Positions 21,874 to 32,003 are shown, counted from the stretch's first letter. The stretch is 64,000 nucleotides of DNA from Acholoe squamosa (GCA_949317995.1 OX439049.1:16802395-16866394); one strand, 5' to 3'. Notes: generated from the sequence alone by a model not told the origin. Program-made: numbers and translations.

Positions 21874-22291
21874 TGTAGTGGTTCGTCTCGTTAAGTTAGA
21901 TTAAATCATAACGAAGAGAGAGAAAAGTTTCCGGGTAGGCAACCGAGCTTTTATTTCATAGCTTGCGTTACATACGATCACAGCCTCAGAGGACTACATG
22001 CTGCTAGTGCATTCGGTTACCCTTTCGGGTAACAACCTGGTTGAGCAGTGGGTAAACCACTACTGAGGAACCTAGGGCTAGGACCAGCCTTATATAGGGG
22101 AAAAGCCCGCGAAACTCAGACCGGCCACGTGACGTGTGGCGGACGAGTGGTAGGCCCCCTGGTGTAGTGGATACGAACCCAGAGGCAGGTGCTGCCACCT
22201 GCCATCCGGATTCCCCCACCACACCCGAAGGACCTAGGTCTGAGTCTCACGGGTGCATGAACGTTAAAGTGTAAAATACCATACCCCTACA
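21874..22291 (-). repeat. Element 1 3' LTR
   Basis: Identical by eye to 34827-35244 over all 418 bases. It contains a CTATATAAGG TATA-like box (reverse strand, about 22088-22097) and an AATAAA in sense (about 21950-21955). A short open frame inside both LTRs is not a gene. Confidence 0.97.
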
Positions 22292-22302
22292 CTGCCCCCC
22301 TT
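22292..22302 (-). other. Polypurine tract of element 1
   Basis: In sense, AAGGGGGGCAG lies directly before the 3' LTR, the expected plus-strand primer. Confidence 0.85.
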
Positions 22303-23579
22303 AGACAATAACTTGGGGGTAATTAAACCGCAGTGTATTAATAACCTAGTAAGTGATTGTTTACAATACTAAAAAGGGGTATTAATTACACTTGCTCGAT
22401 GTGAAATAGGCTATAGTATAAGACTATCCTATTTCTGAAAAATTATACAATAATAGCATCGAGTGTCGTTCATGTTATTTCCATCACTAGCTTATAACAA
22501 CCATAAATGATAAATATCACAGATTTATAGTAACGTTTTGACAACAGTAGGGTCCTGAAAAGGACCGGTGGTTGTTAACAATGATCGTATTATGGTTATT
22601 GAACCCGGAAAAAAAAATTTTCGACTTTTTAAATTAACAGCTCTGTCTACTTTACAGAGTGAATTAAATATTAATGATCAGATATGGACAATTAATCTGA
22701 TACTATATGAACACAATTAGGTATTAACCTGAGTAATACAATACTAAGTTTAGAGAAATCCGTTGGACCTTCTCTTATTTTTTAGAAAAATATTTATACT
22801 TTTGAGACGCAGCTCAGTTTATACCTTAGTGTTTTATATTTACAAGTTACAGAAGAATTATAGTCTCTTAATATATTGAGACCAGGAATGACCTATATAG
22901 ACAGTTATAGGTCTAGGATTACCTTAAATAACTTTTAGGATTCGCAGATCCAGTATATTTATAGGTACCCTTATATAATAATATATCTTTATAAAAGATA
23001 TTATATAGTTATAAATACAATTTTACATACAATATAATAATATCAACAAAGTTACTTGTTTTCATGATTGGAGGATGTAACAGGAGTCGGATGCTGCTGA
23101 TGGCTTGGTATGGGCGAGCTGAACCCTGATGCCTGAAGTGCTATAGTAAAACTTGTTGGTGGGTGTAGCTAAACCCTGATGCCTGTAGTGCTAGCTAACT
23201 GGAGGTTATAGTAGATCCAGTTGTAGACTGTTGATGGACTCTATGGGCGTAGCTAAACCCTGATGCCTGTAGTGCTAGCTCACAAATAGTAGTGGTGTAG
23301 TAGTAAATCCGGTTTGTAGTTCAAAAGTCCATATTAGTGTAAATTGTCCATGATTTTATAATAGGCACAGTCATTACATTATGGTGTTTACAGCATTCGT
23401 ACTCCTCCTCCAGAGTGACTTGTTTGTTTTCTCCTTCTGTTTTCAGTTTCCGGATTAGGGTACAGTTTGGTACCCGAATCAATACGGGTTGGATAAAAAA
23501 ATGGTTTCTTATCCAACAATGCATGGGTAATAGAACCCCGGGACACACAATTATGTCCGATCTTCATGCAACAGTTTTT
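22303..23579 (-). other. Element 1 3' non-coding region
   Basis: 1.28 kb, AT-rich, without a long frame, between the last ORF and the polypurine tract. It contains the triplicated motif at 23112-23280. Confidence 0.7.
23112..23280 (-). repeat. Triplicated ~35 bp motif in element 1 3' region
   Basis: Three spaced copies of a GYRGCTRAACCCTGATGCCTG-type word followed by TAGTGCTAGCT, at about 23112, 23161 and 23245. Copies 2 and 3 are nearly identical; copy 1 has diverged. A cis-acting RNA role is possible but unproven. Confidence 0.75.
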
Positions 23580-25169
23580 TTACTGTTCCATGTTCTCCTC
23601 GGGTGGCTGGTTTGGACCCGGTTGTTGAGCCAGTGGCTGAACAGGGGGGTTCACACCAGTTCCATCCGTAGGTGCCAATGCGGGGACAGCAGGTGTAAGT
23701 TTCACCTTTTGGCGTGCTTCGAACAGCTTCAAAGCATGCTCAGGTGTACCGTCCCAGTTATCCATGATAACTCCGAAGACCTTGAAGAACTTTTGCTGGT
23801 TCTTCATGTTCGTTGCTCGTTCTAGGTCGAGCATCTGAGAAGCTGTTTCCTTCTCGGATAGGGCCTCCTGCCGCAGATTAGCAGCTTCCTGCTTATCTTT
23901 GGCAACATCCGCTTTGATCTGAGTCGAGATTCGGTTGATCTCTGACTTCTGGATCGCGTCAATACACTGGAGAGTGCTCGACACGGTCCGACGATACATG
24001 TCCAGGTGGAGGTTTTCCAGATGGTGCTGTAGCGTCTCAAATTGTTTGCTCTGGATATTGCAAGACAATTTGTCCTCCTTCTTGAAGAAGGTCTCCACTG
24101 TCTGGATCAGCTTAGGCCGATGAACCACAGCACCAGGTGGGGGTACCTGACCCTGAGGCTTCGGCTGTGCTCCAGACCCACTCGCAGTGACAGCTATCTG
24201 CGTGTGCGAAGAAGCAACCGCAGTAGTAGCCGCACTAGCAGTGGTCGAAGAAGGGCCTTGAGTTGGTAATCCCTGAACCAGGGGCAACCGTGACAATTCC
24301 CTTCTAAGGTCTTTGGCCGTCAACAATGGTGCGGGTGGACGTTGTCTCACCACAGCACTCATTGTAGGTCGGGGAGCTTGACCTCCTACTGTCGGCAGTT
24401 CCTGCTTGACCCTCCCGTACTGATCAAAGATTTGCATCTCTGGTCCGGGTGGGCCCATAGCAGGGTACTGCTTCGGGTCTTTGACATTCAAAGGCGCGTG
24501 TTTCCGGGCGGACTGGCCACTCGGTCCACTGACACCAAAGAATGTCGGGTTCTGTGCACCTAGTGGAGTTGGTGCTCGCCCATAATGGGAAGGAGTTCCA
24601 GTAGGAGATGGAAGATGTGGCTTCTTCCTTCCCCCATTTGTCTGTCTCTCCAGCGCCTCCAGTGGTGACCTGGCTCGGCTTGGAGATTCAGACGCCTGTC
24701 TCTTCCTATCTGCTACAGAGGGTCCCTGGCGGTAATCCCTGCGGCTTCGGACCTGTTCTCCGGATGGAGTTACATAAGCCCCACCACGGCGGCGGGCCTT
24801 GTTGCTTCTCCATTCGTTCAACAGATCATACTCCTCCTGAGCGTACTCTAGTTTGCCGGACCCGGGAGTCTGGGCAAACCGAGCCTTTAGTTTCTGGTTA
24901 GTACCAGGAACCGTAGGCGCAAATTGCTTCGTACTCGGTGTGAGGGAAGCCAACTTCTCTGCATTGAGGCCCCTAAGGTTGCCATAGAGTTCGGAGTGAA
25001 TTTTCATCACCCGATCTATGGCTGCCTCCAGGCCCTCTCCATGCGAAGTCACATAGTGCCGGACCATGTCTCCGCGTCGGGGGGTGACACATCCTGTGCA
25101 TTTAGCACATTTCTTGCCAACCTCTCGGTCGCAGACATATTCCGGCCTCTGGTGCATATGAACCTCCAC
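23580..25169 (-). CDS. Element 1 ORF5: second half of the extra protein
   Basis: 529 residues if begun at the GTG at 25169; the frame is open to 25205 and overlaps ORF4 by ~157 bases in the -1 frame. The N-terminus carries the end of one Cys/His module (HMH) and a second module (C-x7-C-x2-C-x2-C...H-x5-H, ending TSHG). A basic Pro/Ser-rich middle follows, then a coiled coil at about residues 380-480. There is no signal peptide, no membrane span, and nothing envelope-like. The finger region is homologous to the single-frame 40905-41309 of element 2, so ORF4 and ORF5 probably make one protein. A nucleic-acid-binding role is inference. Confidence 0.75.
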   Translation of the reverse strand: MEVHMHQRPEYVCDREVGKKCAKCTGCVTPRRGDMVRHYVTSHGEGLEAAIDRVMKIHSELYGNLRGLNAEKLASLTPSTKQFAPTVPGTNQKLKARFAQTPGSGKLEYAQEEYDLLNEWRSNKARRRGGAYVTPSGEQVRSRRDYRQGPSVADRKRQASESPSRARSPLEALERQTNGGRKKPHLPSPTGTPSHYGRAPTPLGAQNPTFFGVSGPSGQSARKHAPLNVKDPKQYPAMGPPGPEMQIFDQYGRVKQELPTVGGQAPRPTMSAVVRQRPPAPLLTAKDLRRELSRLPLVQGLPTQGPSSTTASAATTAVASSHTQIAVTASGSGAQPKPQGQVPPPGAVVHRPKLIQTVETFFKKEDKLSCNIQSKQFETLQHHLENLHLDMYRRTVSSTLQCIDAIQKSEINRISTQIKADVAKDKQEAANLRQEALSEKETASQMLDLERATNMKNQQKFFKVFGVIMDNWDGTPEHALKLFEARQKVKLTPAVPALAPTDGTGVNPPVQPLAQQPGPNQPPEENMEQ

Positions 25170-27292
25170 GAGATGACGAAGGAACGCGTCTTTCTCTTGA
25201 AGAATTCAACCTCACCCTCACTTTGAGTACAACGTTGGAAGGGACAATCCTTACGATCCTCCCCGTAGTACTCATCTAGAGCAAACTTGAGCTTGCCCTT
25301 CTGGTCATAATTGTACAGACCATTGGGCGAATTCTTAACGAATTCCCAATAGATCCAGTACATATTGGCCGGCTTTCTATCAGAGAGCTTCTTGCGAAGC
25401 CACTCCTCCATATCTTCCTGCCTCTCACAGGTGATCCGAGGGGGCAGTCTCCATACGGATTTACTCCCCTTCAGGTGTCCCCTGTGTAGAGGAATGAAGT
25501 CGGCAAAGTTGCTATTGGCGTTAGCCCAGATAGCAGCCTCTTGCTCGTCAGTCGGAGTGACATCCACAACTGGGTCAACCGGCTCCTCTCCCTCCGGGTC
25601 GGATGGTACATCCACAGGTTGCACAACGGGTTGTTGACCCGCGAGGACCTGGGCTGCAGCATCTTGAGCGTCTCCACTCAAATCGGCCATTACGTCGTGT
25701 AGCTTGACGATTGGCACACCGAGCTCAACTTTTACGGTTGGGACAGCCGGTTCAGCTTCTGTATTATCAGCTTGAATGTCTACCTCGATAGGTTCAGGTT
25801 TGCGTTGGTCAACCTTCTTCTTATTCCTCCTGCGGGATCTGCCGTTTGTAGAAGTGCCAGGCTCGGATGCGTCCGTCTCATTGCCGGAGACATCCGAAGC
25901 CTTAGCGCCCTTCTTATTGGCCGAGCGTGGAGACACCCGACGGGTTCGGGTACTGTCGTCCACACTCGTGCTGGTAGAGGGTTCGGTTCCTGACCGCTTC
26001 CCTTTACCCTTACCTTTGGTGGGGGTTGTTTTACCCTTTCCACCAGCTGCTTTCTCCTTTACTTGCTCAGTCTTGGTAGGGGTAGACTGAGCAGTTTTAA
26101 GGGAAACATCTGCATCAGGTAGGGCCTTCTCAGGTACTACTGCTGCGCCTCCCAAGGTAGGAGCTTCAGCAGGAGACATGAGACGGTCCATCCGATCGGC
26201 CATCTTGGCTGTTAATTGCACGGGTGCGGGTCCGGGTACTAGCTCCGGATGCGCCAGTGCATACTGTCTCTCCAATAGACGTACTACGAGGTCTTGTATT
26301 ACCCCGAGTCTGTCTAGTGGAGACACACCAATACGGGCCTCTTCTGCCTCAATGGTTTGAGACGTAATAGGGACCCCTGGACAGTAATCCACAACAGCGT
26401 TACCTGCTGCTTCATACTCATCCGCTGTGCTTAACAGTAGGATCTGGTCTCTGTCTATGTATCTAGAGACCTCATCTGCCTTGACACCGGTGTAACCCGT
26501 TTTGTCAGACACATAGGAAGGCCTATAAGAGGTATTCCTTCGGAAAGCCATTTCTGCGTCCCAGACGGCTTTACGAAACCATAAGTGGACTACCAATCCT
26601 TTGGCCATCTGATGGTAATCCATCAACCAGGACTCCGGAAAGGTATTAGCCCACTGCGGATGAGCACATTCCCAGATTGCGTTGACAACACGCTCGTCAA
26701 CCTCTCTGGGCGTCCCATAACAGGTGGGTATCAGCATTTCCTCGGAAATTGCTAACATCCGTCCGTCATATGGACCGGCTACATCATGCCATTCGGGACT
26801 GTCTGGGAAGGGCAGCTCTAGGTGCATTGGCCTGTCAACCGGAGAAGCAGGTCCCAAAGCACCGAATGAGGTACTCCCACCAAGACGGGGCGGCAGTTGA
26901 GGGGGAGGTGGCATCAGAGCCCTGTCAAGAGACTGGGCTCCTGCCGGTTCTCCACTCAAACCTTCGGATGGAGGGGCTACATAAGGCTCACCTACATCAA
27001 TTTGTTGTTGAACGCCTCGGCGTTCAGGACTAACTTGTCTGGAGTTGTCGGATGCGTCGTAGAACGATTCTACGTCGCTATCGTCTACTCCAGAGAAGTA
27101 CTGATCAACATTCATTTGTTGATCCATTTGATCACAATCAGCATCGTATTGCTGATCGTCGTATGTATAAGTGGGACTCTTGGGAGAACCACTTCCATAC
27201 TCTGGCGGGGTGCTGGCACCGGCACCGCCGCCAAGACGGACGGCCTCTTCTGCCATCGACAGAAGTGGCTGTTCGGGGATAAAATATCCCAA
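25049..27292 (-). CDS. Element 1 ORF4: first half of the extra (non-env) protein
   Basis: 747 residues downstream of pol, beginning MGYFIPEQ. In order: an acidic, Asp/Tyr-rich N-terminus; a globular-looking region (about 170-350, with many Trp and Cys, e.g. WECAHPQWANTFPESW); Lys/Gly and Ser/Arg low complexity (about 400-480); an acidic segment; then a compact domain with EEWLRKKL and YWIYWEFV leading into C683-x4-C688. After residue ~701 the frame departs from the pattern shared with element 2, and the matching continuation lies in ORF5 (-1 frame). No transmembrane or signal sequence is seen. I do not recognise a known family. Confidence 0.8.
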   Translation of the reverse strand: MGYFIPEQPLLSMAEEAVRLGGGAGASTPPEYGSGSPKSPTYTYDDQQYDADCDQMDQQMNVDQYFSGVDDSDVESFYDASDNSRQVSPERRGVQQQIDVGEPYVAPPSEGLSGEPAGAQSLDRALMPPPPQLPPRLGGSTSFGALGPASPVDRPMHLELPFPDSPEWHDVAGPYDGRMLAISEEMLIPTCYGTPREVDERVVNAIWECAHPQWANTFPESWLMDYHQMAKGLVVHLWFRKAVWDAEMAFRRNTSYRPSYVSDKTGYTGVKADEVSRYIDRDQILLLSTADEYEAAGNAVVDYCPGVPITSQTIEAEEARIGVSPLDRLGVIQDLVVRLLERQYALAHPELVPGPAPVQLTAKMADRMDRLMSPAEAPTLGGAAVVPEKALPDADVSLKTAQSTPTKTEQVKEKAAGGKGKTTPTKGKGKGKRSGTEPSTSTSVDDSTRTRRVSPRSANKKGAKASDVSGNETDASEPGTSTNGRSRRRNKKKVDQRKPEPIEVDIQADNTEAEPAVPTVKVELGVPIVKLHDVMADLSGDAQDAAAQVLAGQQPVVQPVDVPSDPEGEEPVDPVVDVTPTDEQEAAIWANANSNFADFIPLHRGHLKGSKSVWRLPPRITCERQEDMEEWLRKKLSDRKPANMYWIYWEFVKNSPNGLYNYDQKGKLKFALDEYYGEDRKDCPFQRCTQSEGEVEFFKRKTRSFVISWRFICTRGRNMSATERLARNVLNAQDVSPPDAETWSGTM

Positions 27293-27810
27293 TCCACCGG
27301 ATAAGCAGTGAGTACTGCTTACCCAGTGAAAGGCGGGTGCCTTTTAACGAGGGCACACCTCGGAATATGGCTGTCACGGGCTATCAGACTCCAACAAGAG
27401 TAAGACCACCCTCGGCCACGTCTTCTTCCTTCGCAGGAATAAGACAATATGGCGGGATACTCGAACTTGAATCGCTGCGCATGATCAAACCGGCGCCTCA
27501 CGTGACCATTCGAAAATGGGTCAACAACTTTCCCGCGTGCCCTTAATTAGGTCACGCGCCCTTACATAAAAACAATACAATACCCGATTGGTCGTCCGTC
27601 CGTACTCAGGGTTCGACTATGACAATTCGCTAGGTATTCTGGAGTTTATGGATAGCATAAGCATATCCACCGGATTATCCGTCCAAAACCATGGGTTCAT
27701 TGTCATAGGACCTTTTCCAGAGACTCTTGACCGGCTCAAATATACATTGAACTAGGTTACAACATATAACAGTACACAGTACAGGACAACACACTCGTTG
27801 TGTTAACAGG
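27293..27810 (-). other. Spacer between pol and ORF4 in element 1
   Basis: 518 bases without a long frame. It may hold the leader or splice acceptor for ORF4; no site is certain. Confidence 0.5.
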
Positions 27811-30800
27811 CTAGGTTACGGCAGTCTGTAGCAACCTTGGACTGCGTCTAAGAGGTTTTGAGGCCTCTTTTATTGACCTGGTATCCATAAGAGCCTTTTC
27901 CAAGGTCTTCTTAGCCTTAGAGGGACCTTTCCTCTTATTTTTACCTGCGCCTGCCGAGACTTTTTGTATCTTCCCCTGCTTTCCGGATGTTACGACAGGG
28001 GGCACCACCCTCTTCGGGTCTGCAACCTTCCGTGGCCGCCCGGGTCCTCGCTTTCGGGTCGGTACCACTTCGAGTTGCTTAACACGACTCTGTTCCATTA
28101 CTTCCAATAGACCATCGCCGTACATTTCGGTGGAGGTATCCCTCCCCCTCCATGGGCGTAGTCTCGCTACATTTGACTTGTAACATTTACCAAGCTGTGA
28201 TTTAATAATCACTGTGCAATCACTAATAACCTGAGTTATAGTGAAAGGTCCATCCCAATTACTGGCTAATTTCAGGTTAGCTAGAGGTTGGTGTAGACGC
28301 AGTACTCTATCCCCTAGATTAAAAAATCTAGCTTTTAGACCTGTGTCATAGCCAACTTTCTGCCAACGCGCAGTTTTCTGCAACTCGTCTCTAACCCTCT
28401 CATAGGCTTGTTTGAAATTATCCCGTAGGGATTCTACAAACATCACCTGGCAAGGGGCTTCCGGATTCATTCTTATTACGCCGAACACCAAATCGGCTGG
28501 CATAATCAAATCCTCTCCAAAAACGAGGAGATTAGGAGAACAGTTTGTACTCGAATGCACAGTGCCATTATAGGCATGTACCACGAATTCACATTGTTCA
28601 TCCCAATCATCCATCTGCTCATTTACCAGAGACTTCAATACTTGGATCAAAGTCCTATTGAATCTCTCTACTTGTCCATCGCTCTGTGGTCTATAGGGGT
28701 TAGTTCTTGTCTTGCAGATCGCCAGACAATTACACATCTCCTGCCACAGACTAGACTCAAATTCTCTGCCTTGGTCACTATGTAACATGAGTGGGACACC
28801 TAGGTGCAGCACCCACCCTTTTACAAAGACCATAGCACAAGTAACAGCCTTATGATCCGGTAAAGGAAACACTCGGGTGTACTTGGTATAATAATCAGAC
28901 ACGACCATCATACACGTGTTGCCACTAGGAGTGGGGGGAATCCCACTAATAATGTCAACAGCTATTCTAGCAAACCTTACACCAAACAGTTCCTGGGATA
29001 ATGGCAGCTTGCCTAACCCGGGTCCTGGTTTGTTCTTACAGCACTCGGGACAGGTCTCCACCCATCGGGTGAGATCTGTACTCATGCCGGGCCAATAGTA
29101 TCGTCTGGTCAGACGTTCTAGAGACCGTTTCTTTCCAAAGTGTCCACTAGTTCTATGTCCATGACAGAAATACATAATATCTCGTCGCATAGCACTAGGT
29201 ATGACAACTTGCAAGGTTTTGTTCCTATTAGAATGGTTCTTCCATCGAAACAGAATACCATCCCGGACTTTTAGCTCGGCCCATTGAGCTAAGAATCGTC
29301 TCATCTCTCTGTTCTCCAATGACACTACAGGTCTTGGGGGACAGATACCCTGATTAAGGAATTTAATCAAACGTGATGTGACTGCATCAGACTTCTGGAA
29401 CTGCCTGATGGTCTCCAAGGACCAATTCAAGACATGTTCCGGATGGGTTTCGAATGGAACTCGAACCCCTGCCAACACAGCATTGTGTGCTCCACAATCA
29501 GTGCACTCAGCATTTGCACATTTCCTCACTGGGATTCTAGACAAAGCATCTGCATTCAAATGCTTTGCCCCGGCTCGGTGTTCAATCTGGCTGTGATTTA
29601 GACCGAATTCGGATAGGTGCGCTAACCAGCGACCTATCATCCCCTCTGCATCTTTGAAGTTCAATAACCATCGGAGGGAAGAGTGATCAGTCCGTAGAGT
29701 GAAATCACTCCCCCACAAAAAGTGCTTGAACTTCTTCGTATAGACCACCACAGCCAACAACTCACGTTTAGTGGTACAATAGTTTCTTTGAGATTTACTC
29801 AACGTGTTACTAGCGAAGGCTATAGGAACTTCGACCCCATCCTGGACCTGAGAAAGGGTGGCTCCTATGCTTTCATTACTAGCATCAGTATCTAGAATGA
29901 AATGATCATTCTCCGTGGGGTATCTCAACACAGGTGTGATAGCAAACAAATCCTTTATTTTCATAAAGGCCTCGTCTTGCTCGGGTCCCCAAGGGAATCG
30001 TTCCTTTCTGATCCCGGGTGTCCAGTGGGACAAACTCTGGATAGGAAAGGCAACCCTTGAATATCCTGGGATAAAGTCCCGGTAGTAGGAACAGAATCCG
30101 AGGAAGGACCTAACTTCTTTCGCATTCGTGGGTGCTTGCCAATTTGACACGGCATCCAGTTTCTCCGGATCGGCTTTAATCCCTTCATTCGAGATTATTC
30201 GCCCCAAGTAATTAATAGATCTTTTGAAAAGATCGCACTTCTTGGGTTTCAGCTTCAAACCATTAGTTATGATCCTTTCCAGGACCATACCTAAATTTTC
30301 CAAGCATTCTTCGTATGTCTTTCCAAAGACAATCACATCGTCTAGATAGACGAGACATTTCTTCCATAAAAGGTCACTTAATAAAGTTTCCATCATGGCT
30401 TCAAATGTCGCCGGTGCATTGCACAATCCAAACGGCATCACATTATACTGGAATAATCCAATATGACTGGAAAAGGCCGTCTTCTCCATATCTTTCGGAT
30501 GCATACCCACTTGCCAGTACCCGGATTGTAAGTCTAGAGAGCAATACCATTGCTTACCTCCAAGGGAGTCTATAGTCTCATCGATCCGTGGTAAGGGATA
30601 TGAATTCTTCTTGGTCATACCATTCAATTTTCGGTAATCTATGCAGAAACGGATGCTACCATCTTTCTTGGTCACCATGCACACAGGGCTAGACCAAGGA
30701 CTGGTTGATGGAATTATTACATCCTGTTCAAGCATTTTAGCTATCTCCTCCTCAGCTACCCTTTTTTTGGCTAGTGGGAGTCTTCTATAAGGAATCTTAA

Positions 30801-31407
30801 AAGGTTCATTCTCACCAGTGTCAATCGTATGCAGTACTTTATCGGTACGCCCCAATTGTTCACTCGGTGCTGCAAAAGCTTTACGGTACTTGTACAACAA
30901 GTCAGTTAGAGCTTCACGTTGTTCATCACTTTCTACATGGCTTTCGGCTACTAGAGTGTCTAGTTCCGGGCTCCTTTCGGGTGGGATAGGGGCTCCGGGT
31001 GCCGAAACATGTTTACAGTCTTCTATCAATTCGGATAAGACAACCGATCCAAGGATCGTATCCTTCTGTACATAGACAGTCTCGTTACCGGTATTGGATA
31101 TAGGAACCACCGTCCAAGCAGCGTTAGCTACTAGAACATCAGCGGATTCCAATCCGATACTTGACAACATGGCCATGTCTGGCTCTACAACTCCAGTTTT
31201 TCCTGAAAACTGTCTGTCCGCTCGACATAAGACATCACAGGCTGTGCCTGGTGGTATCTTAACAGTCTGGGCTACACTGGCTACACTGCTTACTTGCCTA
31301 AGTACACATTGTACTTCGAGATGATACGGTCTCTCACTTCCAATATTCCCCTCTGGGAATCTAACCTTGCTCCATATAATGCAGCAAAATCCAGACCGAG
31401 TATACCA
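27811..31407 (-). CDS. pol: Element 1 pol: reverse transcriptase, RNase H, integrase
   Basis: The frame is open from 31407; the first ATG is at 31176 (1,121 residues from there). Numbered from that Met: RT with SLDLQSGYW (D215) and YLDD (277-280); RNase H with DTDAS (~428-432) and RTDHSSL; integrase zinc module H-x4-H (about 673 and 678) with C708 and C711; catalytic core D740, D800, E836 (D-35-E). A GPF-like C-terminal region follows (WDGPFTI), then a basic tail with AT-hook-like core GPGRPRK (~1043-1049). No chromodomain is seen. The protease-pol junction overlaps pro by 118 bases in the -1 frame, so expression as a frameshift fusion is likely. No stop or indel is visible. Confidence 0.95.
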   Translation of the reverse strand, partial: WYTRSGFCCIIWSKVRFPEGNIGSERPYHLEVQCVLRQVSSVASVAQTVKIPPGTACDVLCRADRQFSGKTGVVEPDMAMLSSIGLESADVLVANAAWTVVPISNTGNETVYVQKDTILGSVVLSELIEDCKHVSAPGAPIPPERSPELDTLVAESHVESDEQREALTDLLYKYRKAFAAPSEQLGRTDKVLHTIDTGENEPFKIPYRRLPLAKKRVAEEEIAKMLEQDVIIPSTSPWSSPVCMVTKKDGSIRFCIDYRKLNGMTKKNSYPLPRIDETIDSLGGKQWYCSLDLQSGYWQVGMHPKDMEKTAFSSHIGLFQYNVMPFGLCNAPATFEAMMETLLSDLLWKKCLVYLDDVIVFGKTYEECLENLGMVLERIITNGLKLKPKKCDLFKRSINYLGRIISNEGIKADPEKLDAVSNWQAPTNAKEVRSFLGFCSYYRDFIPGYSRVAFPIQSLSHWTPGIRKERFPWGPEQDEAFMKIKDLFAITPVLRYPTENDHFILDTDASNESIGATLSQVQDGVEVPIAFASNTLSKSQRNYCTTKRELLAVVVYTKKFKHFLWGSDFTLRTDHSSLRWLLNFKDAEGMIGRWLAHLSEFGLNHSQIEHRAGAKHLNADALSRIPVRKCANAECTDCGAHNAVLAGVRVPFETHPEHVLNWSLETIRQFQKSDAVTSRLIKFLNQGICPPRPVVSLENREMRRFLAQWAELKVRDGILFRWKNHSNRNKTLQVVIPSAMRRDIMYFCHGHRTSGHFGKKRSLERLTRRYYWPGMSTDLTRWVETCPECCKNKPGPGLGKLPLSQELFGVRFARIAVDIISGIPPTPSGNTCMMVVSDYYTKYTRVFPLPDHKAVTCAMVFVKGWVLHLGVPLMLHSDQGREFESSLWQEMCNCLAICKTRTNPYRPQSDGQVERFNRTLIQVLKSLVNEQMDDWDEQCEFVVHAYNGTVHSSTNCSPNLLVFGEDLIMPADLVFGVIRMNPEAPCQVMFVESLRDNFKQAYERVRDELQKTARWQKVGYDTGLKARFFNLGDRVLRLHQPLANLKLASNWDGPFTITQVISDCTVIIKSQLGKCYKSNVARLRPWRGRDTSTEMYGDGLLEVMEQSRVKQLEVVPTRKRGPGRPRKVADPKRVVPPVVTSGKQGKIQKVSAGAGKNKRKGPSKAKKTLEKALMDTRSIKEASKPLRRSPRLLQTAVT

Positions 31408-32003
31408 TCATCCGCGATGTTCGCCACAGTAGGGGTAAGGATGAAGTCCTTATCTTCCTGTAGACTGAACCTCATACATGTTCTACCGAACGTTTGTATC
31501 ATGCTACCGTCGGCCGTACGAGCATTTCCTTCCGTTGTGAAAGTTTCATGATTCGTAGGCAAAAGATCGTAGAATCTCTTAGCAATACAGGAGTGGCTAG
31601 CACCCGTATCGACAAGAAACTCAGCGGATCTACCACTCACAGATACAACTGCGTACCACCTCCTACCTTTCAAGTAGGTAGGACTACTTGCATACTTAGC
31701 AAGTTCCGTCTTAGCGCCGAGGTCAAATCCACATCCCTTTAAGAATTCGAGACAAGGATGACCCGGGGGGAACTGGGCACACCCCACCCTGGCCAACTCA
31801 TTGGCCGCTCCCTCTGGACTGATATCGGGTTTCCCCTCTGTGTTCTTCTGCCGGTTCTTGACACCTGGTGTACTATCAGTCTCCCCAGCCTCATGAGTAA
31901 GGAACTGATCAGGCTCCTTAGCTTCACTGCTGGGCGAAATCGCTAGAGGATTCTTGCCAGTACCGCAAGCTGCGATAGGCTGGCAGTCATGGCAATCACT
32001 CAC
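31290..32003 (-). CDS. pro: Element 1 pro: aspartic protease
   Basis: The frame is open from 32069, overlapping the end of gag by ~27 bases in the -1 frame; 237 residues are counted from the GTG at 32003. The active-site motif is FLVDTGASHS, and the C-terminal family motif is ILGLDF. An N-terminal Cys/His cluster (CHDC) and the conserved block HPCLEFLKG are shared with element 2. It is expected to be made as a Gag-Pro fusion, since no ATG sits at its start. Confidence 0.9.
   Translation of the reverse strand: MSDCHDCQPIAACGTGKNPLAISPSSEAKEPDQFLTHEAGETDSTPGVKNRQKNTEGKPDISPEGAANELARVGCAQFPPGHPCLEFLKGCGFDLGAKTELAKYASSPTYLKGRRWYAVVSVSGRSAEFLVDTGASHSCIAKRFYDLLPTNHETFTTEGNARTADGSMIQTFGRTCMRFSLQEDKDFILTPTVANIADDGILGLDFAALYGARLDSQRGILEVRDRIISKYNVYLGK
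31386..31392 (-). promoter_or_regulatory. Candidate -1 frameshift site, pro to pol
   Basis: In sense, G GAT TTT lies in the pro frame inside the pro/pol overlap. It resembles the G GAU UUA type used at retroviral pro-pol junctions. No downstream pseudoknot was worked out. Confidence 0.4.

Noticed and set aside
22004-22222. 72-codon frame in the LTR, present again at 34957-35175
   Set aside because: Non-coding LTR sequence; identical only because the LTRs are identical.
23580-27292. Envelope gene (errantivirus/retrovirus-like) downstream of pol
   Set aside because: No signal peptide, transmembrane span, furin-like site or heptad fusion unit; the frames are zinc-finger and low-complexity proteins.
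27811-28200. Chromodomain at the integrase C-terminus (chromovirus)
   Set aside because: The tail is basic with an AT-hook-like GRPRK core; no chromodomain pattern of aromatic residues is present.
31296-31302. CTTAGGC word near the pro stop, identical to the Ty1 +1 frameshift heptamer
   Set aside because: The pro-to-pol relation is -1, and the phase is the reverse of the Ty1 arrangement, so the match is coincidental.
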